Source: Pseudomonas gingeri
Lineage (GTDB): Bacteria; Pseudomonadota; Gammaproteobacteria; Pseudomonadales; Pseudomonadaceae
Assembly: GCF_013385425.1 (NCBI RefSeq)
Contig: NZ_JACAQA010000032.1
Span: forward strand, 1 to 63,789
DNA: 63,789 bases
Reading direction: 5' to 3'
Positions 1 to 10,098 of this stretch are shown here, piece after piece (position 1 is the stretch's first letter; each line of letters starts with the position of its first letter). The notes under the pieces are model-generated. The model saw only the letters and a program-made list of their open reading frames with translations, was not told the DNA's origin and searched no databases. The translations under genes and the position numbers were made by a program.

Positions 1-312
1 AAGTGGGGCGAATTATAGAGCCACAGAATTTCCCGTCAACGCTTATTTTCACTTTTCTGTCATAAAGGTCAAAAACAGTGCGCGTCCCGGGTTTTGCGGT
101 GTCTGTACTGACGCCTTCGCGGGCAAGCTCCGCTCCCACAGTCTCCAGGCCTGACCGATAGTTCGCGGTGTGACTCGATCCCGTGGGAGCGGAGCTTGCC
201 CGCGAAGCTTTTAGCGACCTCAAGGAGGTCATCACCTGTAAGCCGGACGCCAACAAGGACGGTGCATGCCTCAAGCCTTGTGGTGCTTCTATATAGAAGA
301 GAACGGGACGCC
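1..312. other. Gene-free left edge
   Basis: No credible gene is seen here. The short open frames have arginine- and cysteine-rich compositions typical of antisense translation. The only structure is the inverted REP pair at about 114-212. The first 60 bases are AT-richer and could be the upstream region of a gene lying to the left of the window. Confidence 0.6.
114..212. repeat. REP pair (BIME) in inverted orientation
   Basis: TCGCGGGCAAGCTCCGCTCC at about 117-136 is repeated in reverse complement at about 186-205, separated by roughly 45 bases. Each arm also contains a short internal GCAAGCTCCGCTC/GAGCGGAGCTTGC palindrome. This is the usual paired REP organisation of Pseudomonas, placed between genes. 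It lies downstream of the convergent end of the CoA-transferase gene. Confidence 0.85.
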
Positions 313-1533
313 TTAGAGGACTCCCGCTTCACGCAATGCCGCGACCGCCTCCGGCGCCAGGCCCAACACCCGCTGCAACACCTCCAGCGTGTGCTCACCC
401 AATAGAGGAGGGGCGTTGCGATACTCCACCGGAGTCGCGGACAACCGGATCGGACTCGCCACCTGCGGCACCACTCCCGCCAGCGGATGCGGCAACTCTA
501 CCGCCAGGCCACGGGCCTGCACCTGGGGATCGGCGAACACCTGCGACAGATCGTTGATCGGCCCGCATGGCACACCCGCCTGCTCCAACTGTGTCACCCA
601 CTCGGCCGTGGTCTTGAACACCGTCGCCTGGCGAATCAACGGAATCAGCACCGCCCGGTTGGCCACCCGCTGCGTATTGGTCTTAAACCGTGGATCGTCC
701 GCCCACTGCGGCTGACCCGCCACCTCGGCAAACTTGCGGAACTGTCCGTCATTGCCCACCGTCAGGATGAAATCACCATCAGCCGTCGGGAAGTCCTGAT
801 ACGGCACGATATTCGGATGGGCATTACCCAGACGCTTGGGCGCCACTCCGGTGGTCAGGTAGTTCATGGCCTGGTTCGCCAGGCACGCCACCTGCACATC
901 CAGCAACGCCATATCGATATGCTGGCCGCCGCCACCCTGATCGCGATGGGCCAGGGCCGCCAGAATCGCCACCGTGGAATACAACCCGGTCAGAATATCG
1001 GTCAACGCCACACCCACCTTCACCGGCCCGGCACCTTCATCACCCTCGGGCCGACCGGTCAGGCTCATCAGCCCACCCAGCCCCTGGATCATGAAGTCAT
1101 AGCCGGCACGCTTGGCATAGGGTCCGGTCTGACCGAAGCCGGTGATCGAGCAATAGATCAGCTTCGGGTTGAGCGCCTTGAGCGACCCATAATCCAACCC
1201 ATAAGCCGCCAAGCCACCCACCTTGAAGTTCTCGATCAGGATATCGGACTTGGCCGCCAGCTCCCGCACCAGACGCTGCCCCTCGGGCTGGGTGAAATCG
1301 ATGGTCACCGACTGCTTGTTACGGTTGGCCGACAGATAATAAGCCGCCTCCGTGGTGTTCTCGCCGTAGGCGTCCTTAAGGAAGGGCGGCCCCCAGGCAC
1401 GGGTATCGTCGCCATTACCCGGCCGCTCGACCTTGATCACCTCCGCCCCAAGGTCCGCCAGGATCTGGCCGGACCAGGGCCCGGCCAATACTCGCGACAA
1501 ATCCAGCACTCGCAGATGCGATAGCGCGCCCAT
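313..1533 (-). CDS. CaiB/BaiF class III CoA-transferase, probably glutarate-linked
   Basis: A 406-residue protein of the class III CoA-transferase family, which moves CoA between acyl acids through an aspartyl-CoA thioester. The N-terminus has the family pattern (LRVLDLSRVLAGPWSGQ, then LGAEVIKVERP), and the likely catalytic aspartate lies in the GQHIDMALLD stretch near residue 205. Length is typical of the family. It starts with ATG 18 bases downstream of the acyl-CoA dehydrogenase stop, so the two are probably one transcript. Pairing with a glutaryl-CoA dehydrogenase suggests it makes glutaryl-CoA from glutarate in lysine catabolism, as human SUGCT does. The substrate is inferred from context. 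Confidence 0.88.
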   Translation of the reverse strand: MGALSHLRVLDLSRVLAGPWSGQILADLGAEVIKVERPGNGDDTRAWGPPFLKDAYGENTTEAAYYLSANRNKQSVTIDFTQPEGQRLVRELAAKSDILIENFKVGGLAAYGLDYGSLKALNPKLIYCSITGFGQTGPYAKRAGYDFMIQGLGGLMSLTGRPEGDEGAGPVKVGVALTDILTGLYSTVAILAALAHRDQGGGGQHIDMALLDVQVACLANQAMNYLTTGVAPKRLGNAHPNIVPYQDFPTADGDFILTVGNDGQFRKFAEVAGQPQWADDPRFKTNTQRVANRAVLIPLIRQATVFKTTAEWVTQLEQAGVPCGPINDLSQVFADPQVQARGLAVELPHPLAGVVPQVASPIRLSATPVEYRNAPPLLGEHTLEVLQRVLGLAPEAVAALREAGVL

Positions 1534-1550
1534 GAGCCAAGCTCCTTCTA

Positions 1551-2732
1551 TTAATAGAACGCCTGGAGGCCGGTCTGCGCGCGCCCGAGGATCAGCGCAT
1601 GGACGTCATGGGTCCCTTCATAGGTATTCACCACTTCCAGGTTCACCAGATGACGGGCGATCCCGAACTCGTCGGAGATGCCGTTGCCACCGAGCATGTC
1701 ACGAGCCATACGGGCGATATCCAGGGACTTGCCGCAGGAATTGCGCTTCATGATCGAAGTGATTTCCACCGCCGCGGTACCTTCATCCTTCATCCGCCCC
1801 AGACGCAGGCAGCCCTGGAGGGCGAGGGTGATCTCGGTCTGCATATCGGCCAGCTTCTTCTGGATCAGTTGGGTCGCCGCCAATGGCCGGCCGAACTGTT
1901 GACGGTCCAGGGTGTACTGGCGAGCGGTGTGCCAGCAGAACTCGGCGGCGCCCAGTGCCCCCCAGGAAATGCCATAACGCGCGGAGTTGAGGCAAGTGAA
2001 CGGGCCTTTCAAGCCACGCACTTCAGGGAAGATGTTCTCTTCAGGGACAAACACGTTATCCATGACGATCTCACCGGTGATCGATGCCCGCAGGCCGACC
2101 TTGCCGTGAATCGCCGGAGCACTCAGCCCCTTCCAGCCTTTCTCGAGCACGAAACCACGGATATCCCCGGCATCGTCCTTGGCCCAGACCACGAACACAT
2201 CGGCGATCGGGCTGTTGGTGATCCACATCTTGCTGCCGGTCAGGCTGTAGCCGCCGTCGACCTTGCGTGCACGACAGATCATCGCGCCCGGGTCGGAACC
2301 ATGGTTCGGCTCGGTCAGACCAAAACAGCCAATCCATTCGCCGGAGGCCAGCTTCGGCAGGTACTTCTGCTTTTGTGCCTCGGTGCCGAACTCATTGATC
2401 GGCACCATTACCAGGGAAGACTGCACACTCATCATCGAGCGATAGCCCGAATCGACACGCTCGACTTCCCGGGCGATCAGGCCGTAGCTGACATAGTTCA
2501 GCCCGCTGCCACCGTACTCCACCGGAATGGTCGCACCCAACAGGCCGACTTCGCCCATTTCACGGAAGATCGCCGGGTCGGTCTTTTCATGACGGAAGGC
2601 TTCGAGCACCCGTGGCGCCAACTTGTCCTGGGCGAATTGCTCGGCCGTGTCGCGGATCATGCGCTCATCGATGGTGAGCTGTTGATCCAGCAGCAGGGGA
2701 TCGATCCAGTTGAAGCTTGCCTTGGCGCCCAT
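1551..2732 (-). CDS. gcdH: Glutaryl-CoA dehydrogenase
   Basis: A 393-residue FAD-dependent acyl-CoA dehydrogenase that oxidises and decarboxylates glutaryl-CoA to crotonyl-CoA, the end of the glutarate branch of lysine degradation. Diagnostic segments include GCFGLTEPNHGSDP in the substrate/flavin region, GSKMWITNSPIADVFVVWAK, and VNTYEGTHDVHALILGRA near the C-terminus, which carries the catalytic glutamate in the position used by GcdH rather than by short-chain dehydrogenases. Length is full. It is the first gene of a two-gene minus-strand operon with the CoA-transferase and is divergent from the LysR gene at 2876, which probably controls it. Confidence 0.95.
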   Translation of the reverse strand: MGAKASFNWIDPLLLDQQLTIDERMIRDTAEQFAQDKLAPRVLEAFRHEKTDPAIFREMGEVGLLGATIPVEYGGSGLNYVSYGLIAREVERVDSGYRSMMSVQSSLVMVPINEFGTEAQKQKYLPKLASGEWIGCFGLTEPNHGSDPGAMICRARKVDGGYSLTGSKMWITNSPIADVFVVWAKDDAGDIRGFVLEKGWKGLSAPAIHGKVGLRASITGEIVMDNVFVPEENIFPEVRGLKGPFTCLNSARYGISWGALGAAEFCWHTARQYTLDRQQFGRPLAATQLIQKKLADMQTEITLALQGCLRLGRMKDEGTAAVEITSIMKRNSCGKSLDIARMARDMLGGNGISDEFGIARHLVNLEVVNTYEGTHDVHALILGRAQTGLQAFY

Positions 2733-2875
2733 GGGTGAGTCCTCGTGAAGTCAGTGAAAAAGGTCTGGACTGATCCTAGGCGCCACCCAGCCATCCGGCA
2801 AACGAGGATTTCGCATACTGTTGTGCTAATTTCTCACTCCGAAAAGCTTTCAACCGCTATTTAGCACCACCTTTA

Positions 2876-3811
2876 GTGAGGTTGCCGTACATGCGCCGCA
2901 AAATCCCCAGTACCACCGCACTGATCAGCTTCGAAGCCGCGGCCCGTCACGAGAGTTTTACCAAGGCCGCCCAGGAGCTCTCCCTCACTCAAGGTGCCAT
3001 TTGCCGACAGATCGCCAGCCTGGAGGAGTTTCTTGGCGTCGAACTGTTCCGACGCTCCCGACGCGGCGTAAAGCTGACCGAAGCAGGGCTTTCCTACAGT
3101 CGGCGGGTCGCCACGCAGCTGGACGCGGTGGAACGCGACACGCTGTCAGTCATGGGGCAGCAGGGCGCCAACGTCATCGAACTGGCCGTGGTCCCGACCT
3201 TCGGCACCCAATGGCTGCTGCCCAGGCTCAAGGACTTCCAGCAGCAGCACCCGGAAGTCACCGTCAACCTGACCAACCGCACCCGACCGTTTCTTTTCGC
3301 CGATACCGACTTCGACGCCGCGATCTACTTCGGCGATGCCGACTGGTCGGGTACCGAGTCCCATCGGCTGATGGGCGAGAACCCCATGCCGGTGTGCAGC
3401 CCCAGCCTGCTGGGCAGCCAGCAAAGCCTCAGCGCCACGCGGATCGCCGAACTGCCGCTGCTGCAACAGACCACCCGACCCTATGCCTGGCGCCAGTGGT
3501 TCAACGCCCAGGAGCTGAATGTGCCGCGGGACATGACAGGCCCGCGTTACGAGCTATTCTCCATGCTGGCCCAGGCCGCCATGCACGAGATGGGCGTCGC
3601 GCTGATTCCACCCTTCCTGATCCAGCGGGAACTGGAAGAGCGGCGCCTGGTGATCGCCAACCCCAATGCGTTGTCCAGCATCAAGGCGTATTACCTGATG
3701 ATTCCCGAGCGAAAGGTCGAATCGGCGTCCTTGCGCGCTTTTCGTGACTGGCTGGTAAACCAGGCGCACGGCTATAGCCTCCTGTCTTCAAGGCCCACAG
3801 CAATTACCTGA
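2876..3811 (+). CDS. LysR-family regulator of the glutaryl-CoA genes (GcdR-like)
   Basis: A LysR-type transcription factor of 311 residues from a GTG at 2876, or 306 from the ATG at 2891 (MRRKIPSTTALISFEAA), which is the more natural start. The winged helix is at residues 10-70 (SFTKAAQELSLTQGAICRQI, LFRRSRRGVKLTEAG), followed by a periplasmic-binding-like effector domain. It is divergent from gcdH across about 145-160 bases, the classic LysR arrangement, so it is likely an activator responding to glutarate or a related metabolite. The effector is inferred from context. Confidence 0.9.
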   Translation: MRLPYMRRKIPSTTALISFEAAARHESFTKAAQELSLTQGAICRQIASLEEFLGVELFRRSRRGVKLTEAGLSYSRRVATQLDAVERDTLSVMGQQGANVIELAVVPTFGTQWLLPRLKDFQQQHPEVTVNLTNRTRPFLFADTDFDAAIYFGDADWSGTESHRLMGENPMPVCSPSLLGSQQSLSATRIAELPLLQQTTRPYAWRQWFNAQELNVPRDMTGPRYELFSMLAQAAMHEMGVALIPPFLIQRELEERRLVIANPNALSSIKAYYLMIPERKVESASLRAFRDWLVNQAHGYSLLSSRPTAIT

Positions 3812-4228
3812 CCCTGTAGTCAGTTACTCTTAATACCTACAGATATAACAATATGTCGCCTTTAGGCAGACTGTACCGATACCCGCAAATTTGGTACGAA
3901 AGTGCCTGCCAGCAAGGCTTGTAAGGCCTATTTCCGTCCAATACCGACTCATTCACGCCACCGATTCGAATTTTCTTCAATTCCAGCCAGAATCCTTGTG
4001 AGCCCCCTGTATTATGGGCTCATGGCGTTTACATGCGACATTTGGTCACAGCGTGACTTGTAGTTAATCTTGCGTCACCTTTCAGAATATCTTGAAGGGT
4101 GTGGTTTTCACCTGCAAAATGCCGCGCCCCGCCGACAAATCCGGCGGGATCGTGCTGATCGGCCGCTCCAGACGCACCATCCGCAGTGCGCTGGCCTCTT
4201 ATAAAAAAGATCACGCAGGAGATTTGAC
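3812..4228. other. Intergenic region upstream of pntAA
   Basis: About 417 bases without a convincing gene. The sequence is AT-richer than its surroundings, as expected for a promoter region. A purine-rich ribosome site (CAGGAG at about 4217) precedes the GTG start of pntAA. A short GC-rich hairpin, CGCCCCGCCGACAAATCCGGCGGG, lies near 4124-4147. No operator was recognised. Confidence 0.5.
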
Positions 4229-5350
<1,122 letters not shown>

Positions 5351-5365
5351 GCAGGGATTCAGACG

Positions 5366-5689
5366 ATGGAAGAGCTTATCTCCCCCGGTATCTACAACCT
5401 GATCATCTTCGTGCTGGCGATTTATGTCGGTTACCACGTGGTCTGGAACGTTACACCTGCGCTGCACACGCCCTTGATGGCGGTGACCAACGCAATCTCG
5501 GCGATCGTCATCGTCGGCGCCATGCTGGCCGCCGCCCTGACCGTGACCCCGCTGGGCAAGACCATGGGCACCCTGGCCGTCGCGCTGGCGGCGGTCAATG
5601 TGTTCGGTGGCTTCCTGGTGACCCGCCGCATGCTTGAGATGTTCAAGAAAAAAGCCCCGAAAGCGGTAAAAGAAGAGGCGCCCAAGTAA
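5366..5689 (+). CDS. pntAB: NAD(P) transhydrogenase subunit alpha part 2 (membrane)
   Basis: A 107-residue membrane protein supplying the alpha-derived helices of the dII proton channel. Three or four hydrophobic stretches are visible (YNLIIFVLAIYVGYHVVW, then AIVIVGAMLAAALTV and TLAVALAAVNVFGGFLVT), followed by a lysine-rich C-terminus. Its TAA stop overlaps the ATG of pntB by one base, indicating translational coupling. Confidence 0.95.
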   Translation: MEELISPGIYNLIIFVLAIYVGYHVVWNVTPALHTPLMAVTNAISAIVIVGAMLAAALTVTPLGKTMGTLAVALAAVNVFGGFLVTRRMLEMFKKKAPKAVKEEAPK

Positions 5690-7125
5690 TGAGCATGAAT
5701 CTCGTCACGACGCTCTACCTGATCGCGTCGATCTGCTTTATCCAGGCCCTCAAGGGCTTGTCGCACCCGACCACGTCAAGGCGCGGCAATCTGTTCGGCA
5801 TGCTCGGCATGGCCCTGGCGATCCTCACCACCATCGGCCTCATCTATAAGCTGGGTGCCGAGCTGGCCACGGCCGGCATCGGCTACGTAATCGTCGGCCT
5901 GCTGATCGGCGGCACCGCCGGTTCGATCATGGCCAAGCGGGTCGAGATGACCAAGATGCCGGAACTGGTCGCCTTCATGCACAGCATGATCGGCCTGGCG
6001 GCGGTGTTTATCGCCATCGCCGCGGTGGTCGAGCCGCAATCACTGGGTATCGTCAAACAGCTGGGGGATTCGATCCCGCCGGGCAATCGCCTGGAGCTGT
6101 TCCTCGGTGCCGCGATCGGTGCGATTACCTTCTCCGGTTCCGTGATCGCCTTCGGCAAGCTGTCGGGCAAGTACAAGTTCCGCCTGTTCCAGGGCGCACC
6201 GGTACAGTTTGGCGGGCAGCATAAACTGAACCTGCTGCTGGGCCTGGCCACCCTCGGCCTCGGCCTGACCTTTATGCTCACCGGCAACCTCAATGCCTTC
6301 GCCCTGATGCTGGCCCTGGCCTTCGTCCTCGGCGTGCTGATCATCATCCCCATCGGCGGCGCCGACATGCCGGTGGTGGTGTCGATGCTCAACAGCTACT
6401 CCGGCTGGGCCGCGGCGGGGATCGGCTTCTCGCTGAACAACTCGATGCTGATCATCGCCGGCTCCCTGGTGGGTTCAAGCGGTGCGATCCTCTCGTACAT
6501 CATGTGCAAGGCCATGAACCGCTCGTTCTTCAACGTGCTGCTCGGCGGCTTCGGCAACACGGCCGACGCAGCGGGCCCGGCCGGTTCGAAGGAAGCCCGT
6601 CCGGTGAAATCCGGCTCGGCGGATGACGCCACCTTCCTGCTGACCAACGCCGACACCGTGATCATCGTGCCCGGCTACGGCCTGGCGGTGGCCCGGGCAC
6701 AGCATGCGCTCAAGGAACTGACCGAGAAGCTGACCCACCGTGGCGTGACCGTGAAATACGCGATCCACCCGGTGGCAGGACGCATGCCCGGGCATATGAA
6801 CGTGCTGCTGGCCGAGGCCGAAGTGCCTTACGACCAGGTGTTCGAGATGGAAGACATCAACTCCGAGTTCGGCCAGGCCGACGTGGTGCTGGTGCTCGGC
6901 GCCAACGACGTGGTCAACCCGGCGGCGAAGAACGATCCGAAATCGCCGATTGCCGGCATGCCGATTCTCGAGGCCTTCAAGGCCAAGACCATCATCGTCA
7001 ACAAGCGCTCCATGGCCAGCGGTTATGCCGGCCTGGACAACGAACTGTTCTACCTCGACAAGACCATGATGGTCTTCGGCGATGCGAAGAAGGTCATCGA
7101 GGACATGGTCAAGGCTGTCGAGTAA
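5689..7125 (+). CDS. pntB: NAD(P) transhydrogenase subunit beta
   Basis: A 478-residue subunit with an N-terminal membrane part of about nine hydrophobic helices (residues 5-260) and a C-terminal NADP(H)-binding domain III. The dIII signature VPGYGLAVARAQHALKEL and the loop KRSMASGYAGLDNELF that closes over NADP are both intact. It completes the pntAA-pntAB-pntB operon, which is followed by an intrinsic terminator at 7149-7182. The complex sits in the inner membrane and supplies NADPH. Confidence 0.97.
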   Translation: MSMNLVTTLYLIASICFIQALKGLSHPTTSRRGNLFGMLGMALAILTTIGLIYKLGAELATAGIGYVIVGLLIGGTAGSIMAKRVEMTKMPELVAFMHSMIGLAAVFIAIAAVVEPQSLGIVKQLGDSIPPGNRLELFLGAAIGAITFSGSVIAFGKLSGKYKFRLFQGAPVQFGGQHKLNLLLGLATLGLGLTFMLTGNLNAFALMLALAFVLGVLIIIPIGGADMPVVVSMLNSYSGWAAAGIGFSLNNSMLIIAGSLVGSSGAILSYIMCKAMNRSFFNVLLGGFGNTADAAGPAGSKEARPVKSGSADDATFLLTNADTVIIVPGYGLAVARAQHALKELTEKLTHRGVTVKYAIHPVAGRMPGHMNVLLAEAEVPYDQVFEMEDINSEFGQADVVLVLGANDVVNPAAKNDPKSPIAGMPILEAFKAKTIIVNKRSMASGYAGLDNELFYLDKTMMVFGDAKKVIEDMVKAVE

Positions 7126-7148
7126 AAGCTTGCGCTAACGCAATATCG

Positions 7149-7182
7149 AAAACCCCGGCCTCCCGTAGGCTGGGGTTTTTCT
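7149..7182 (+). terminator. Intrinsic terminator of the pnt operon
   Basis: AACCCCGGCC and GGCTGGGGTT form a GC-rich stem around the short loop TCCCGTA, directly followed by a T-run (TTTTTCTTT). It lies 24 bases after the pntB stop. Confidence 0.85.
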
Positions 7183-7306
7183 TTGCCCGCAAAAAACCGA
7201 CCAAAGGCGCTGAATCCTCAATCGGCATTCGACCTTGGTCGCGCGGCGAAACTTTTTGAAACCTCTAGACTGCGCATCTTGCTTCCGTTGCCTGAGATAA
7301 CACGCC

Positions 7307-8800
7307 ATGTACCGTGATCGTATTCGCTTGCCTTCGTTGTTGGACAAGGTCATGGGCGCAGCCGACGCTGCCGCCCTGATTCAGGACGGCATGACCGTCG
7401 GCATGAGCGGCTTCACCCGCGCCGGTGAAGCCAAGGCCGTGCCCCATGCACTGGCCGAGCGCGCCAAGACGTCGCCGCTGAAAATCACCCTGATGACCGG
7501 TGCCAGCCTGGGCAACGACCTCGATAAACAGCTCACCGAAGCCGGCGTGCTGTCGCGCCGTATGCCATTCCAGGTGGACAGCACCCTGCGCAAGGCGATC
7601 AACGCCGGCGAAGTGATGTTTATCGACCAGCACCTGTCGGAAACCGTCGAGCAACTGCGCAACAAGCAGCTCAAGCTGCCGGACCTGGCGGTGATCGAAG
7701 CCGTGGCCATCACCGAAGAGGGGCATATCGTGCCGACCACTTCGGTGGGCAACTCGGCCAGCTTCGCGATCTTTGCCAAGCAGGTGATCGTCGAGATCAA
7801 CCTGGCGCACAATCCGAACCTGGAAGGCCTGCACGACATCTATATCCCCAGCTACCGGCCGACCCGCACGCCGATCCCGCTGGTAAAGGTCGACGACCGC
7901 ATCGGTAGCACCGCGATCCCGATCGACCCGGCCAAGATCGTTGCCATCGTGATCACCAACCAGCCCGACTCGCCGTCCACCGTCACCCCGCCAGACGACG
8001 ACACCCAGGCCATTGCCAGTCACCTGATCGCCTTCCTCAAGGAAGAAGTGGCCGACGGGCGCATGACCAACAAGCTCGGCCCGCTGCAGGCCGGGATCGG
8101 TAACATCGCCAACGCGGTGATGTGCGGCCTGATCGACTCGCCGTTCGAAGACCTGACCATGTACTCCGAAGTGCTGCAGGACTCGACCTTCGACCTGATC
8201 GACGCCGGCAAGCTGTCCTTCGCCTCCGGCAGCTCGATCACCTTGTCGAGCCGGCGCAACAGCGATGTGTTCGGCAACCTGGAACACTATAAAGACAAGC
8301 TGGTACTGCGCCCGCAGGAAATCTCCAACCACCCGGAAGTGGTGCGGCGCCTGGGCATCATCGCCATCAACACCGCCCTGGAGTTCGACCTGTACGGCAA
8401 CGTCAACTCCACCCACGTCTGCGGTACGCGGATGATGAACGGCATCGGCGGCTCCGGCGACTTCGCCCGCAACGCGCACCTGGCGATCTTCGTCACCAAG
8501 TCCATTGCCAAAGGCGGGGCCATTTCCAGCGTGGTGCCCATGGTCAGCCACGTCGACCACACCGAGCATGACGTGGATATCCTCGTCACCGAAATCGGCC
8601 TGGCCGACCTGCGCGGCCTGGCGCCACGGGAACGGGCGAGGGTGGTGATCGACAACTGTGTGCATCCGGACTACCGCGAAGCCCTGAACAGTTACTTCAA
8701 TCGTGCCTGTGCCCTGGGCGGTCACACCCCACACATCCTCCGTGAAGCACTGAGTTGGCACATCAACCTGGACGAAACCGGGAAGATGCTGCCGAGCTGA
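7307..8800 (+). CDS. Acetyl-CoA hydrolase / succinyl-CoA:acetate CoA-transferase family
   Basis: A 497-residue class I CoA-transferase of the Cat1/AarC/Ach1 group, which exchanges CoA between succinyl-CoA and acetate or hydrolyses acetyl-CoA. Seen features are the N-terminal MTVGMSGFTRAGEAKAVP glycine-rich segment and the C-terminal half with NTALEFDLYGNVNSTHVCG and NGIGGSGDFARNA, which hold the family's catalytic glutamate and oxyanion loop. Length is full. It is a single gene between the pnt terminator and the DUF1127 region. Choosing transferase over hydrolase activity needs an assay. Confidence 0.92.
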   Translation: MYRDRIRLPSLLDKVMGAADAAALIQDGMTVGMSGFTRAGEAKAVPHALAERAKTSPLKITLMTGASLGNDLDKQLTEAGVLSRRMPFQVDSTLRKAINAGEVMFIDQHLSETVEQLRNKQLKLPDLAVIEAVAITEEGHIVPTTSVGNSASFAIFAKQVIVEINLAHNPNLEGLHDIYIPSYRPTRTPIPLVKVDDRIGSTAIPIDPAKIVAIVITNQPDSPSTVTPPDDDTQAIASHLIAFLKEEVADGRMTNKLGPLQAGIGNIANAVMCGLIDSPFEDLTMYSEVLQDSTFDLIDAGKLSFASGSSITLSSRRNSDVFGNLEHYKDKLVLRPQEISNHPEVVRRLGIIAINTALEFDLYGNVNSTHVCGTRMMNGIGGSGDFARNAHLAIFVTKSIAKGGAISSVVPMVSHVDHTEHDVDILVTEIGLADLRGLAPRERARVVIDNCVHPDYREALNSYFNRACALGGHTPHILREALSWHINLDETGKMLPS

Positions 8801-9119
8801 TTGATACAGTTGGGCGCTGACGCAAACACAGTTTCGTCAGCCCCTCTGCATTTCTCGGTAATGTGAGAAAAACTGTACTGCTGTACCGGTCATTTCCCAC
8901 CTTGAATCACCTCGGATCTCCCTCGGCCAGACTAAAATGCACCATTTAGAGGCAGACAGGTACAGTTGCCTCAGTTTCGAGCAGTACAGCACCCTTAAAC
9001 AGTTAACTGAGCCCTCACAATACAGATGAACTGTATCTACAGAGACTAGGCAAAGAGGAGGATCATTGGCATCAGTTAAACCACTACCTAATCCCGCCAC
9101 AAGCGGAAGGATGCTAATC
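8801..9119. promoter_or_regulatory. Regulatory region with repeated GTACAG/CTGTAC half-sites upstream of the DUF1127 gene
   Basis: No gene is seen in these 319 bases. CTGTAC occurs twice in tandem at 8873-8878 and 8881-8886. GTACAG occurs at 8960-8965 and 8984-8989, and variants ATACAG/CTGTAT occur at 8804-8809 and 9020-9036. A further pair lies downstream of the gene (9478 and 9508). Such clusters of direct and inverted hexamers resemble operators of GntR/MocR-type regulators. The identity of the factor is an inference and no such regulator gene is in the window. Confidence 0.45.
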
Positions 9120-9335
9120 ATGGAACGTACACTCAGTTCCGACATGTTCTACGAAAACACCGCTACTGACGCTCAAGCTTCGATGCCTCTGCGCGTTCTC
9201 GCCAACCTGATGTTGTGGCAGCGCCGCATTGCCAGCCGCCATCAACTGGCTCGCCTGGATTCGCGTCTGCTGGCCGATGCCGGGATCAGCGAAGCACAGC
9301 GTTACGAAGAGTTGAGCAAGCCGTTCTGGCGCTAA
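9120..9335 (+). CDS. DUF1127 domain small protein
   Basis: A 71-residue protein. The start chosen is the ATG at 9120 (MERTLSSDMFYENTAT), preceded by AAGGA, rather than an in-frame upstream codon at 9066 that would add an unlikely extension. The C-terminal half, LMLWQRRIASRHQLARLDSRLLADAGIS, is the DUF1127 (YjiS-like) pattern, a short arginine-rich helical motif. In other bacteria such small proteins affect RNA turnover and phosphate or carbon metabolism, but the role here is unknown. The gene stands alone, with a long repeat-containing upstream region and a strong terminator after it. Confidence 0.88.
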   Translation: MERTLSSDMFYENTATDAQASMPLRVLANLMLWQRRIASRHQLARLDSRLLADAGISEAQRYEELSKPFWR

Positions 9336-9715
9336 GCAGCGCTCGCTGGCCCTGACCCACCGGGTCCACCGCCAGCACCCGAATTGAAAAAACAGAGCCC
9401 GTCGCGGGAAACCGCGACGGGCTTTGTCGTTTCCGGCAAGTGGATTTCAGGAAAAGGCGCGAGAAAACGCCAGACAGGTACAGTTATATAGATATAAAAA
9501 TATACCAGTACACTTTTGCTCAACCTGAACGAACGCCTCTAAACCGCGGATCAGCCGACGAAACTCGCTTTCAGCAGGCAGGGAACTCTGTCTAATATCG
9601 CGGTCTTAGGTAGCCAGCAGCGCGGAATGTGCGTCTGAGGTTTATCGTCCATTGTGTTCGAGTGGCGGCCTTTATCCGCTGCCACCGTTCCTCTTCATAC
9701 CCCTGGAGATTCACC
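9336..9715. other. Intergenic region between DUF1127 and the DUF2388 genes
   Basis: 380 bases without a convincing gene. It contains the DUF1127 terminator (9396-9432), another GTACAG (9478-9483) and GTACAC (9508-9513) flanking an AT-rich TATATAGATATAAAAATATA stretch, then the probable promoter and ribosome site (CTGGAG at about 9702) of the first DUF2388 gene. Confidence 0.5.
9396..9432 (+). terminator. Intrinsic terminator after the DUF1127 gene
   Basis: AGCCCGTCGCGG and CCGCGACGGGCT form a perfect 12-bp stem around a GAAA tetraloop, followed by TTGTCGTTT. An A-rich stretch precedes the stem, so it could also work on the other strand. Confidence 0.88.
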
Positions 9716-10033
9716 ATGTCCCGCCTTCGCCTGCTGAGTGCCGCCGCCCTGTTGACCCTGGCCAGCGCCGCCCATGCCAGCAGCTTTATTGTCACCACCG
9801 ACTCGTTGGTCGGCGCCCTCAAGGCCACTTCCGACGCCTCGTCCGATGCCACCTCGTCGTTGCGCGACAACAAGATCGTGCGTGCGGCCCAGGATGACGC
9901 CGCCAGCTTCGTCGCCAGCAATGGCCAGATCCGCAGCGTGAAGCTGGAAAGCGCCTTCGACACCATCCGTCGCCAGGCCCCGCAATTGCAGGCCAGCGAT
10001 GCACAGTTGGCCCAGGCGATCCTGGCCATCTGA
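9716..10033 (+). CDS. DUF2388 secreted protein, copy 1
   Basis: A 105-residue protein of unknown function. The start at 9716 gives a signal peptide (MSRLRLLSAAALLTLASAAHA) with a clear AHA cleavage site, and CTGGAG lies nine bases upstream. An in-frame upstream codon at 9629 would bury this signal. The mature part has serine/threonine-rich beta-like sequence, then the shared DUF2388 core DDAASFVASNGQIRSVKLES and ASDAQLAQAIL. It is the first of three tandem paralogues, 65 bases before the second. DUF2388 is largely confined to pseudomonads; no function is known to me. Confidence 0.88.
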   Translation: MSRLRLLSAAALLTLASAAHASSFIVTTDSLVGALKATSDASSDATSSLRDNKIVRAAQDDAASFVASNGQIRSVKLESAFDTIRRQAPQLQASDAQLAQAILAI

Positions 10034-10098
10034 AACCCTGGCGCATGGGCCGTGGATTCCGCTAGCCTGGGCGCTCGCTCAATAAGACATAGAGACCC

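Noticed and set aside
487..1524. A 345-residue open frame on the plus strand opposite the CoA-transferase gene
   Set aside because: It is exactly antisense to a clear class III CoA-transferase, and its composition (H, Q, R rich) is that of a mirror of a GC-rich gene.
9580..9612. Possible AlgU-type promoter GAACTC...TCTTA before the first DUF2388 gene
   Set aside because: Spacer is 15 bases and both boxes deviate from consensus, so it is too weak to report.
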